Origin: Paenibacillus sp. 32352
Lineage (GTDB): Bacteria; Bacillota; Bacilli; Paenibacillales; NBRC-103111
Direction of reading: 5' to 3'
NCBI RefSeq assembly: GCF_002042965.1
Contig: NZ_MZNT01000005.1
Coordinates: 62,001-126,000, forward strand
DNA: 64,000 nt
The position numbers and the translations under genes are program-made. The notes below the pieces were generated by a model. It did no database searches. It worked only from the letters and a program-made list of their open reading frames with translations, and was not told the DNA's origin. Shown here piece after piece: positions 35,214 through 42,051 of the stretch (position 1 is the first letter of the stretch; the number at the start of each line of letters is the position of its first letter).

Positions 35214-35948
35214 AATGGACTGCAATATTTTTTTCTCAAGCCTTGAAACCTGTACCTGCGAAATTCCGAGCCGGCTTGCGACCTCGGACTGCGTCTGATC
35301 CCTGAAATACCGCAGGTAGACGATAAGCCGTTCCCGCTCCGATAAACTGCCTATCGCTTCGTTCAATGCCAGCTTCTCAAACCATTTGTCTTGACCATCA
35401 TCCGCAATTTGATCCATTAACGTAATCGGATCTCCATCATTTTCGAACACGGTCTCGTGAATGGAAGACAACGGTTTATTCGCTTCTTGCGCGAAGACGA
35501 CATCCTCAGGAGAAATCTGCAGCTCACTCGCTACCTCGGTAATGGTAGGCAAGCGCCCATTTCGTTTGGACAGCTCATCCTTGGTTTTTCTTATTTTATT
35601 CGCCAGCTCCTTCAAGGACCGGCTAACCTTCAGCGTGCCGTCATCACGGAGAAAGCGCTGAATTTCGCCGATGATCATAGGAACCGCATAGGTTGAGAAC
35701 TTTACATCATAGGATAAATCGAACTTATCTACCGATTTTAACAATCCGATACAGCCAATTTGAAACAGATCCTCGGCTTCATATCCTCGGTTCAAAAAGC
35801 GCTGCACAACGGACCAAACCAGACGGATATTGCAGTTTACCAGCGTTTCTCTGGCAAGTGCATCTCCGGATTGACTCAAAGCAATTAACCTTTTGACTTC
35901 GGCATCATCCAAATAGCTGTGGGAGGCATGTTTCAAATCGACATCCAT
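35193..35948 (-). CDS. sigF: RNA polymerase sigma factor SigF
   Basis: The 251-residue sigma-70 family factor directs the first forespore-specific transcription. Region 2 (GYEAEDLFQIGCIGLLKSVDKF-like, with FSTYAVPMIIGEI), region 3 (SRSLKELANKIRK) and region 4 (SLSERERLIVYLRYF, SQVQVSRLEKKIL) are all present. It is held inactive by SpoIIAB until SpoIIAA is dephosphorylated. It is 12 bases after spoIIAB and ends in a terminator that overlaps its last codons. Confidence 0.96.
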   Translation of the reverse strand: MDVDLKHASHSYLDDAEVKRLIALSQSGDALARETLVNCNIRLVWSVVQRFLNRGYEAEDLFQIGCIGLLKSVDKFDLSYDVKFSTYAVPMIIGEIQRFLRDDGTLKVSRSLKELANKIRKTKDELSKRNGRLPTITEVASELQISPEDVVFAQEANKPLSSIHETVFENDGDPITLMDQIADDGQDKWFEKLALNEAIGSLSERERLIVYLRYFRDQTQSEVASRLGISQVQVSRLEKKILQSIKDQIAQ

Positions 35949-35960
35949 AAGATCAGACCC

Positions 35961-36407
35961 CTAATTGAACAAAGCTTTTTTTGATAAAATTCGCTTTTTC
36001 ATTTTAATTTTTGTTCCGATCCCGACTTCGGTAGTCACTTCGATCTCATCCATGAAATTTTCCATAATCGTAAAGCCCATTCCCGAGCGTTCCAGCTCAG
36101 GTTTGGAGGTAAACAACGGCTGTTTGGCCAATTCCAAATCCTCGATTCCTGCCCCTTGATCCTCAATGGTCAAGTAGACGGTGTCATCCTCCATCTCGGC
36201 ATGAATCGTGACGATCCCGTCCGGCCGATTGTTGTAGCCATGAATAATGGCATTCGTTACCGCTTCGGAAACGACGGTCTTCAGATCCGTCAGCTCATCC
36301 AATGTCGGGTCAAGCTGCGAAACGAAGGAAGCGACGGTAACGCGGGCGAAAGATTCATTCTCAGAGCGGCTAGCAAACTGCAGTTTCATAAAATTTCGTT
36401 CACTCAT
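35961..36407 (-). CDS. spoIIAB: Anti-sigma F factor SpoIIAB (serine kinase)
   Basis: The 148-residue GHKL-fold protein binds SigF and phosphorylates SpoIIAA. ATP-site boxes are visible: N box [12 protein letters not shown]1 box DQGAGI, and G2 box [13 protein letters not shown]. The start codon overlaps the spoIIAA stop codon (ATGA). Length matches B. subtilis SpoIIAB (146). Confidence 0.96.
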   Translation of the reverse strand: MSERNFMKLQFASRSENESFARVTVASFVSQLDPTLDELTDLKTVVSEAVTNAIIHGYNNRPDGIVTIHAEMEDDTVYLTIEDQGAGIEDLELAKQPLFTSKPELERSGMGFTIMENFMDEIEVTTEVGIGTKIKMKKRILSKKALFN

Positions 36408-36757
36408 GATACGACCTCCAAACTGGTAAGAGCTTGTCTTTCGTTATCCTGAATAGACAAAATTTTAAATAAACCGGACATTTCAAACAAACGGTATACG
36501 GACGGATTGACGTCACAAACTACCATTTTGCCGCCCTTTGCCGTAACTTGCTTGTAGCGGCCAAGAATGACCCCGAGCCCCGAGCTGTCCATGAAGGATA
36601 AATCCTTCAAGCTCAGTACGATATGGCTCGTATTGCCCTTCAGCAGAGCTTCCTCCATACGCGTTTTTACGGAATCCGCGGTATGATGGTCCAACTCTCC
36701 CTTAAGCCTGACGATCAGCGTTTTGCGATTATGCTCCAGTTCAATATGCAGACTCAA
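36404..36757 (-). CDS. spoIIAA: Anti-anti-sigma F factor SpoIIAA
   Basis: The 117-residue STAS-domain protein frees SigF when dephosphorylated. The phosphorylated Ser58 lies in [18 protein letters not shown], identical in context to B. subtilis. The start is the TTG at 36757: AAGGAGTGA lies 5 bases before it, the protein then begins MSLHIELEH, and the length becomes exactly that of B. subtilis SpoIIAA. The upstream ATG that opens the frame would add 11 non-conserved residues. Confidence 0.94.
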   Translation of the reverse strand: MSLHIELEHNRKTLIVRLKGELDHHTADSVKTRMEEALLKGNTSHIVLSLKDLSFMDSSGLGVILGRYKQVTAKGGKMVVCDVNPSVYRLFEMSGLFKILSIQDNERQALTSLEVVS

Positions 36758-36788
36758 GCTGCTCACTCCTTCCCTTTCATGCACACTC

Positions 36789-36817
36789 ATTTCTACATCG
36801 ATTTTGTCTTTTCCTGC
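36789..36817 (-). promoter_or_regulatory. Putative SigH promoter of spoIIA
   Basis: On the minus strand GCAGGAAAA (36809-36817) matches RnAGGAwWW. After 12 bases GTAGAAAT (36789-36796) is close to RnnGAATww with one mismatch. The B. subtilis spoIIA operon has a SigH promoter at the same place, between dacF and spoIIAA. Confidence 0.5.
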
Positions 36818-36907
36818 CCTCCGACAAAACTAGAAGAAATGCGCTAGAAATAGAAGAAATGTGACATATTGCGCTTGAGCCGCACATCTGCCTCTGCAGG
36901 CAGCTCC

Positions 36908-38089
36908 TTAATCAATAAAGAACAAACGTTTGGCGGTACGCTTGGTCAGCACCCATAAGCCCGCTTTCTTAACGTCAACCGGCGAAGTAAGCTCGAACTC
37001 CGAGAGCACCTGATCGCCTTTATACACAACAAGCTTACCGACCTGCTGGCCCATGCTGATTGGTGCCTTCAAGTCCTGATTCAGCTGCACCTCGTGGCGG
37101 ATGCCTTCGGCAGCATCGCCTTTTTTAAGCAGCAGGCTGTAGCGCTGCGTTGCGGTCAACGGAATAACCGGCTGCTCGCCTTTGCTTACTTTAATTTGTC
37201 CCAGGGTGTCTCCTTTGTTGACAATCGGCAGGTTTGTGTATTGAGCGAAGGCATAATCGAACAGGCTGGATACTTCCGCATTTCGCGTCTTCGTATTCGG
37301 CTCGCCCATCACAACGCTGATGACTCGCAAATTATCTCTTTTGGCCGTAGCCGATAAGCAAAATTTCGCTTCGCCTGTGAAACCCGTTTTCAGACCGTCG
37401 GCACCGCTGTAGAACCGGACCAGTTTGTTCGTGTTGACCAGCCAGAAGGGCTTAGGCGTATCCTTGCGCAAGTAGTCCTGATATGCTCCAGTAAACTGTG
37501 TAATCTCTTCATGCTTCAATAGTTCTCGCGACATGATGGCGATATCTTGGGCAGAGGAATAATGATTATCCGCCGGGAGGCCGTTACAGTTAACAAAATG
37601 AGTGTTTTTCATTCCCAACTGCTGGGCCCGCTCGTTCATCATTTGAACGAAGGCCTGCTCGGAGCCTGCTATCCTCTCCGCCATAGCGACGGAAGCATCG
37701 TTACCTGAGGCCATGGCAATCCCCTTCAGCATGTCTTGAACGGTCATTTCTTCTCCCGGTTCAAGAAATATTTGCGAGCCTCCCATAGAAGCCGCATATT
37801 CACTGGTGCGAACCTTGTCATCCATCTTGAGCTTTCCATGATCAATCGCTTCCATGATGAGCAGCATCGTCATAATTTTCGTAATACTGGCCGGGGGCAA
37901 TTTCGCTTCCTTGTTTTTCTCGAAAATGACCGTTCCCGTATCCGCATCGACGGTAATTGCCGACATCGCATTCGGTGCCAAATCAACAGCTTGGGACGGA
38001 GCCTTCTTCTCCTCCGCAAACGCCGCAGGCCATGCAAATGACGCCAGCAGCGAGATAGAAACGAACAGTTTGAGTACCTTGTTGAGCAT
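36908..38089 (-). CDS. dacF: D-alanyl-D-alanine carboxypeptidase DacF
   Basis: The 393-residue exported PBP has a signal peptide (residues 1-25, cut near AFA-EE), then the S11 peptidase motifs SITK (Ser68), SGN and KTGFTG, and a C-terminal beta domain. DacF is made in the forespore in B. subtilis and sets the degree of cortex crosslinking together with DacB. The gene directly precedes spoIIAA, as in B. subtilis. GGAGGGG lies before ATG. I did not find a convincing SigF promoter upstream. Confidence 0.93.
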   Translation of the reverse strand: MLNKVLKLFVSISLLASFAWPAAFAEEKKAPSQAVDLAPNAMSAITVDADTGTVIFEKNKEAKLPPASITKIMTMLLIMEAIDHGKLKMDDKVRTSEYAASMGGSQIFLEPGEEMTVQDMLKGIAMASGNDASVAMAERIAGSEQAFVQMMNERAQQLGMKNTHFVNCNGLPADNHYSSAQDIAIMSRELLKHEEITQFTGAYQDYLRKDTPKPFWLVNTNKLVRFYSGADGLKTGFTGEAKFCLSATAKRDNLRVISVVMGEPNTKTRNAEVSSLFDYAFAQYTNLPIVNKGDTLGQIKVSKGEQPVIPLTATQRYSLLLKKGDAAEGIRHEVQLNQDLKAPISMGQQVGKLVVYKGDQVLSEFELTSPVDVKKAGLWVLTKRTAKRLFFID

Positions 38090-38167
38090 ACCTTTCTACC
38101 CCTCCAAAAATGTTATATTACTGCTTATCAGTGTTGACTACTTTACCTTGAAATATTCCAATCCGTG

Positions 38168-38202
38168 GAAAAAGAAAAAGCCGGGATGAATTTCATCCCG
38201 GC
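38168..38202 (-). terminator. Terminator after the cupredoxin gene
   Basis: Perfect minus-strand palindrome GCCGGGATGAA/TTCATCCCGGC followed by TTTTTCTTTTT. It ends the cupredoxin transcript in front of dacF. Confidence 0.9.
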
Positions 38203-38252
38203 CTGGAATAGAAAAGAGAGCCGATCTCTCGACTCCCTTAAGCTGTTCTACC

Positions 38253-38630
38253 TTATTGTACGATAAGCTTGGTTTTCATGTCAGCATGTCCAGGACCGCA
38301 AGGAAGCACGCAGTGTACTTCGTAAGTGCCTGGTTTGTCAAACGTAACATCAGCGGATTTCGTGTTATTGTCCAGCTTCACGTTCAATCCTACGATTTCC
38401 AACGCATGAAGACCTTCTTTGTTCATCAGAGAAACGGTCACCTTTTCGCCAGCTTTGACTGTATATTCAGGCTTATCGAACTGATAGTTCGAAGCCACGA
38501 ATTTCAACTGGGGTCCGGCTTTCGCTTCCGCTGCCATTTCCGCTTGACGCTCCGAAATGTTTTGGAACAGCACTCCTGCACCCAGAAGGCAGGCTACAAT
38601 AAATAAAGTAAACATGATCCACTTTTGCAT
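38253..38630 (-). CDS. Membrane-tethered CuA-type cupredoxin (cytochrome oxidase subunit II-like)
   Basis: The 125-residue protein has one N-terminal membrane anchor (residues 5-23) and a single cupredoxin domain outside. The copper ligands follow the CuA pattern of cytochrome c oxidase subunit II: CVLPCGPGHADM gives CxxxCxxxHxxM, and an upstream His lies in GLHALEI. It lacks the two-span hairpin and length of true subunit II, and no oxidase subunit I gene is nearby. It may be an electron or copper carrier, perhaps similar to nitrous-oxide-reductase-like or lone CuA proteins. It is followed by a strong terminator and preceded by a nested palindrome. Confidence 0.82.
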   Translation of the reverse strand: MQKWIMFTLFIVACLLGAGVLFQNISERQAEMAAEAKAGPQLKFVASNYQFDKPEYTVKAGEKVTVSLMNKEGLHALEIVGLNVKLDNNTKSADVTFDKPGTYEVHCVLPCGPGHADMKTKLIVQ

Positions 38631-38723
38631 TTGGAAATATCCCCCTTACAGTTTTACCAACAGACGTATAGCCTTATTGTACATAATGAAACGTGCTTTA
38701 CCTATTCCTTTTCGAGGGAATCC

Positions 38724-38764
38724 GGTGAAAAATTTGTGACAATTTATCACATTTCCGTTTCACC
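38724..38764. promoter_or_regulatory. Nested palindrome upstream of the cupredoxin gene (possible operator)
   Basis: An inner palindrome TGTGA-N7-TCACA (38735-38751) is enclosed by GGTGAAA (38724-38730) and TTTCACC (38758-38764). The inner part resembles Crp/Fnr or Rex sites (TGTGA-N6-TCACA) but has one extra base in the centre. It lies about 95-135 bases before the cupredoxin ATG, with a possible TACAAT -10 between. Confidence 0.45.
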
Positions 38765-38789
38765 AGATTATTCTAACACAAGTTTATGC

Positions 38790-38830
38790 AAAAACAAAAA
38801 GCCCCTCCAAATGCCGTTGGAGCAAGGCTT
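38790..38830 (-). terminator. Terminator after the YvyF-like gene
   Basis: On the minus strand AAGCCTTGCTCCAA pairs with TTGGAGGGGCTT, then TTTGTTTTT follows. Confidence 0.75.
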
Positions 38831-38839
38831 TCCTCTATC

Positions 38840-39253
38840 TTATTTGCTTCTTGCCCGAACCCTGTCTCTGCTGTAAAAGCCGATGCCTGGATCTATTTTC
38901 TTCGCCTCCTGGGCGTGGAGCTCCCGGATGTCGCGAGTCAATCTGCTGCTGCATGGCAAGCATAAGTGATGCTGGCGGATCGGAGCTCCGCAGCTGTTGC
39001 AGGAATAGGTCAGATTAGGAAAATCGGCAACCGATAGCCGATGGTCTTTCATCCACTGCGTGATACGCTGCTGGCTGACACCTGTAGCTTGTCTTAATTG
39101 TTCAGTCGTAGCTCTACGGTTATATAGCATAAAACGGTAACAGGCTTCGAACTCATCGTCAATAGACTTGATGCAGTCCATACACATGTTGCGCAGGTTT
39201 CTTTGGAACACTCTCCCGCATCCCGGACAATTGGCCACCGCCAAAATACTCAT
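38840..39253 (-). CDS. YvyF/TIGR03826-like zinc-ribbon protein
   Basis: The 137-residue protein has an N-terminal ribbon (CPGCGRVF...CMDC), a central helix-turn-helix-like region (TTEQLRQATGVSQQRITQWM) and a second ribbon (CNSCGAPI...CLPC). This matches the YvyF family, found in flagellar operons of Bacillales and named a flagellar operon protein. No flagellar genes are in this window, so the copy is isolated. It may be a transcription factor. The ATG at 39253 is preferred over a GTG three codons earlier because AGGAAG is then well spaced. Confidence 0.75.
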   Translation of the reverse strand: MSILAVANCPGCGRVFQRNLRNMCMDCIKSIDDEFEACYRFMLYNRRATTEQLRQATGVSQQRITQWMKDHRLSVADFPNLTYSCNSCGAPIRQHHLCLPCSSRLTRDIRELHAQEAKKIDPGIGFYSRDRVRARSK

Positions 39254-39370
39254 CGCCGCCACTTCCTAACCTTGTATGTAAGTACTTTGTGCCTAGATTA
39301 TAGCACGAAAGAACTATTTCTCATAGGTCTAAATCCGTGAAAACCGAATTTGGCCCTGTGATACAACCAT

Positions 39371-39400
39371 GTATATGCTCATGAGAGGCATGTCATACTA
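39371..39400 (+). promoter_or_regulatory. Putative SigG (forespore) promoter of the 28-codon gene
   Basis: GTATA (39371-39375), an 18-base spacer, then CATACTA (39394-39400) match GHATR-N18-CATWHTA at every defined position. Transcription would start near 39407, about 40 bases before the ATG of the small gene. Confidence 0.6.
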
Positions 39401-39445
39401 AAAAAGCTTGTCCATTACAGGAGACAGGCTTGGGAGGTGACGAGG

Positions 39446-39532
39446 ATGTCCGATAAGCAGCAAGGTCATGCAAACCAAAATACAACGACCCGAACCAGCG
39501 ATAAAGGCTCGAAAAAATCGAACAAACGTTAA
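39446..39532 (+). CDS. 28-aa Lys/Asn/Gln/Thr-rich peptide, candidate forespore protein
   Basis: Not a recognised family. The peptide runs MSDKQQGHANQNTTT and then RTSDKGSKKSNKR. It is strongly hydrophilic, with no hydrophobic, Cys or aromatic residues, and is basic at its end. GGAGGTGACGAGG lies directly before ATG, an excellent ribosome binding site, and a consensus-like SigG promoter starts 75 bases upstream. Composition and size recall the minor small acid-soluble spore proteins (SspK-SspP group), though I cannot align it to any of them. The TCS terminator at 39552-39610 lies 20 bases past its stop codon. A short hairpin (39404-39412 with 39423-39431) would form at the start of its mRNA. 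Confidence 0.55.
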   Translation: MSDKQQGHANQNTTTRTSDKGSKKSNKR

Positions 39533-39551
39533 CACTGAGCAACAATACGTC

Positions 39552-39610
39552 AAAAAAGACTGCCGCCGACGTTTCGCTTTGTTCAAGCAAACCGTCGACC
39601 GGCAGTCTTA
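39552..39610. terminator. Terminator after the two-component system
   Basis: AAGACTGCCG and CGGCAGTCTT close a long stem with inner GACG/CGTC pairs; six T follow on the minus strand. The 3' edge touches the kinase stop codon. It could also end the 28-codon gene on the plus strand, where T residues are fewer. Confidence 0.85.
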
Positions 39611-41104
39611 TTCGTGATGGTCTGAAGATTCTACAGCAGGCTGGTGCTCGGGTATCCAGACATGGAATGTGCTTCCCCGTCCTTCTTCACTCTCGACCTG
39701 GATCGCCCCTCCATGCATATCAACAATCGTCTTGGTGATGGATAATCCAAGCCCTGCTCCCCCATATTTGCGTGCCCGGGACGTATCGACGCGGTAGAAG
39801 CGATCGAACAAATGAGGAAGATGTTCCTCCGGAATGCCTGAGCCGTTATCTCCTATAGAGAGCCGCACCCCTTGACCCGCACGGGCCAGGCTGATGGTTA
39901 TATGACCCGTATCGGCATTTGTGTGCTGAACGGCATTATGAAACAAGTTCAAGATGATCTGCTTCATTTTGTCCTGATCAAACATGCATGACGTTTCAGG
40001 CTCTACATGCAATGTGACCTCTCTATTCCCCGCCAGCAGACGAAGCTGGGGCTCCATGCTCAGAACCACCTCGTCCAGATGCCCCTCCTCCATCTCCGAT
40101 GTCGGTGTGCGATCCAGCCGCGCCAGCAGCAGCAGATCCTGCACCAGCTTGTTGATACGCTCCGATTCGGAATACATGCTCTTCAACGCCTTATGCAGCT
40201 GCTCAGGCTGATGGATGGCCCCGCGAAGCAGGATTTCGAGAAATCCGTGGATGGACGTTAACGGCGTACGGAGCTCATGCGACGCATCCGCAATAAACCT
40301 CCGCATCCGTTCCTTGGCCTCCTTCTCCGCCTCAAACGATGCCTCCAGCCGTTCAAGCATCCGGTTAAAGGAAATGGACAGCCGGTCGATTTCCAGCTGG
40401 TTTTGCCGGCTCGGAAGCCGTTCGTCCAGATTGCCTGCATCGATCTTTTCCACTGTACCTACCATTTTGGATAGCGGAACCAATGTCCGCTTGAGCACCG
40501 GCAGGAAGGTGAGCAAGCCGAACACGAGGGCCAGGAAGGATAGGCCCATAAAGGTCACCAGTTGCAGCAACAGCACATCCTTCAGCGGAGCCGTTCCCGT
40601 ATTGACTTGAGCGAGACCGATAAGCTTGCCCCGGTTGACAATCGGCTGCAGAACGACAAGCTGCTCGACTCCGTTCTCGTCGTTGACGATCTTATAGTTA
40701 ATCCAATGCTTGGAACCCATAGCTTCCTGATATTCCTGCTGGGAAAGCTTCACCGTCGCCCCCGTTTCGGGAGGGTCAACGATCAGCTTATAATTGCCTT
40801 CCGTATCGATAAAAGCAACAGAGGAATCCGGAGAAAAGAACAGCAGGCGCATCGGCGGATCCTTCCTTGGCCCCTGCATCTCTTTGTTCATATTCGACCA
40901 AGCTTCCCGCGGGATCGTCATTATCTGGCTTTGAATGCTCTCCGCCTTATTTTTATACACGAATTGCTGCATAAACAAATATTGGAAAATTCCGATAAGC
41001 AGCAGCAGCCCTGCCAATATCAACAAGGAGCGGGAAAGAAGCTGATATCGCAAAGAACGGGGCGCGAATAATCGGGCCAGCCGTCTTAGAACGTTACGTT
41101 TCAT
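39608..41104 (-). CDS. HAMP-domain sensor histidine kinase
   Basis: The 498-residue kinase has two membrane spans (about residues 23-45 and 180-203) enclosing a 135-residue sensor domain, a HAMP domain, HisKA with the phospho-acceptor in DASHELRTPLTSIHG (near residue 276), and HATPase with NLFHNAVQH, DNGSGIP and GGAGLGLSI. It starts within the stop codon of the upstream response regulator gene (ATGA), so the pair is co-translated. The signal is unknown. The divergent glycosylation operon is the probable main target of the pair. Confidence 0.9.
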   Translation of the reverse strand: MKRNVLRRLARLFAPRSLRYQLLSRSLLILAGLLLLIGIFQYLFMQQFVYKNKAESIQSQIMTIPREAWSNMNKEMQGPRKDPPMRLLFFSPDSSVAFIDTEGNYKLIVDPPETGATVKLSQQEYQEAMGSKHWINYKIVNDENGVEQLVVLQPIVNRGKLIGLAQVNTGTAPLKDVLLLQLVTFMGLSFLALVFGLLTFLPVLKRTLVPLSKMVGTVEKIDAGNLDERLPSRQNQLEIDRLSISFNRMLERLEASFEAEKEAKERMRRFIADASHELRTPLTSIHGFLEILLRGAIHQPEQLHKALKSMYSESERINKLVQDLLLLARLDRTPTSEMEEGHLDEVVLSMEPQLRLLAGNREVTLHVEPETSCMFDQDKMKQIILNLFHNAVQHTNADTGHITISLARAGQGVRLSIGDNGSGIPEEHLPHLFDRFYRVDTSRARKYGGAGLGLSITKTIVDMHGGAIQVESEEGRGSTFHVWIPEHQPAVESSDHHE

Positions 41105-41784
41105 GACAGATCCACCCGATATCCGGCACCCCGCAGCGTACGAATCAATCGATGCTCCTTATCGTTCAATTTGTCTCTCAAGGAACGGATATACACTTCC
41201 ACAATATTTTCTTCCCCGCCGAAATCATAGCCCCACACCTTGTCCAATATTTTACTTTTGCTGAGCACCAGCCCGTGATTAATAACAAGAAAGGATAGAA
41301 GCTCATACTCTGTCGGAGATAGCTCCAGTACCCGATTCTCATAGCTGATCTCCTTGCGCCGGTCGTCGATGCGGAACGGACCGATCGCGACCTCCCCGAG
41401 CAAATTCGGAAAATGATTGCGAATCCTCGCATGAATGCGCGCCAGCAGCTCCTCGAAGCTGAAGGGCTTCGACATGTAATCATCCGCTCCAAGCGTGAGC
41501 CCCTTGACCCGGTCTTCTACCTCCTCCTTCGCCGTCAGCATGATCACCGCAATATTCTCGGTTTTCTTCAGCATCCGGCATACCTCGAAGCCGTCCATGC
41601 CGGGCATCATGACATCGAGGATGGCGATATGCGGTTGAAATTGCCTTGCTGCGGTGATCGCCGCAAAGCCGTCCTGAGCGGTTTCAACCTCGAAGCCTTC
41701 ATTCGTAAGTCCCAGCTCCAAAAATTGAAGTATATTAGGCTCGTCATCAACGAGCAATATTTTGATTCCTTTTAGCTGATTCAT
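41101..41784 (-). CDS. OmpR/PhoB-family response regulator
   Basis: The 227-residue regulator has a receiver domain (VDDEPNI, phospho-Asp in AILDVMMPG, Lys in YMSKPFSF) and a winged-helix DNA-binding domain (ENIVEVYIRSLRDKL, RTLRGAGYRVDLS). The ATG at 41784 has GGAGGGAT upstream; a longer frame adds 11 residues. Four CTGAA boxes at 11-bp spacing lie 70-107 bases upstream of its start, in the shared divergent region. They fit the tandem-site binding of this family, so self-regulation and control of the glycosyltransferase operon are likely. Confidence 0.9.
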   Translation of the reverse strand: MNQLKGIKILLVDDEPNILQFLELGLTNEGFEVETAQDGFAAITAARQFQPHIAILDVMMPGMDGFEVCRMLKKTENIAVIMLTAKEEVEDRVKGLTLGADDYMSKPFSFEELLARIHARIRNHFPNLLGEVAIGPFRIDDRRKEISYENRVLELSPTEYELLSFLVINHGLVLSKSKILDKVWGYDFGGEENIVEVYIRSLRDKLNDKEHRLIRTLRGAGYRVDLS

Positions 41785-41853
41785 TCTCTGATCCCTCCGG
41801 ATTCCATTGTACACCATTTTATCCTTTGTGCACTCCTATTATCCGGCTTCGAT

Positions 41854-41891
41854 CTGAAAACGATCTGAACGCAAGCTGAACGTCCGCTGAA
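41854..41891. promoter_or_regulatory. Four CTGAA direct repeats at 11-bp spacing (probable response-regulator sites)
   Basis: CTGAA starts at 41854, 41865, 41876 and 41887, exactly one box every 11 bp, the spacing typical of PhoP/PhoB/OmpR dimers bound on one face of DNA. The third and fourth boxes lie within CTGAACGTCC and CTGAAAATC. The last box occupies the -35 position of the rightward promoter. An inverted copy of the fourth box with its flank (TTCAGCGGAC) is at 41948-41957. Confidence 0.65.
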
Positions 41892-41915
41892 AATCAAGAA
41901 TGATTTCATTATAAG
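41887..41915 (+). promoter_or_regulatory. Putative activator-dependent promoter of the glycosylation operon
   Basis: TATAAG at 41910-41915 serves as -10; 17 bases upstream lies CTGAAA (41887-41892), a poor -35 that coincides with the fourth response-regulator box. This is the arrangement expected for a promoter needing the regulator in place of a good -35. Confidence 0.45.
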
Positions 41916-42051
41916 CGCTTCCTGGAGCCCGCACCTCTCAGCAAATATTCAGCGGACTCTCACGTTCAATTAAGGTTGCAGGTACATAATGATCCCAAGC
42001 TAAGCTCATCACTTGATAACAGCCATATAGGAACGGAGTGAACATGGACAA

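Noticed and set aside
36826..36865. Short direct repeat TTTCTTCTA before spoIIAA
   Set aside because: Only two copies in pyrimidine-rich sequence; within chance expectation and no known factor fits.
38089..38167. Possible SigF promoter of dacF
   Set aside because: GGTAAAGTAG and nearby sequences match the SigF -10 poorly and no -35 is at the right distance.
39400..39433. Hairpin read as a second minus-strand terminator of the two-component system
   Set aside because: It fits a terminator (AAGCCTGTC/GACAAGCTT then T run), but a much stronger one lies upstream at 39552-39610. It is more simply the 5' leader hairpin of the small plus-strand gene; left unlisted as a feature because both readings stand.
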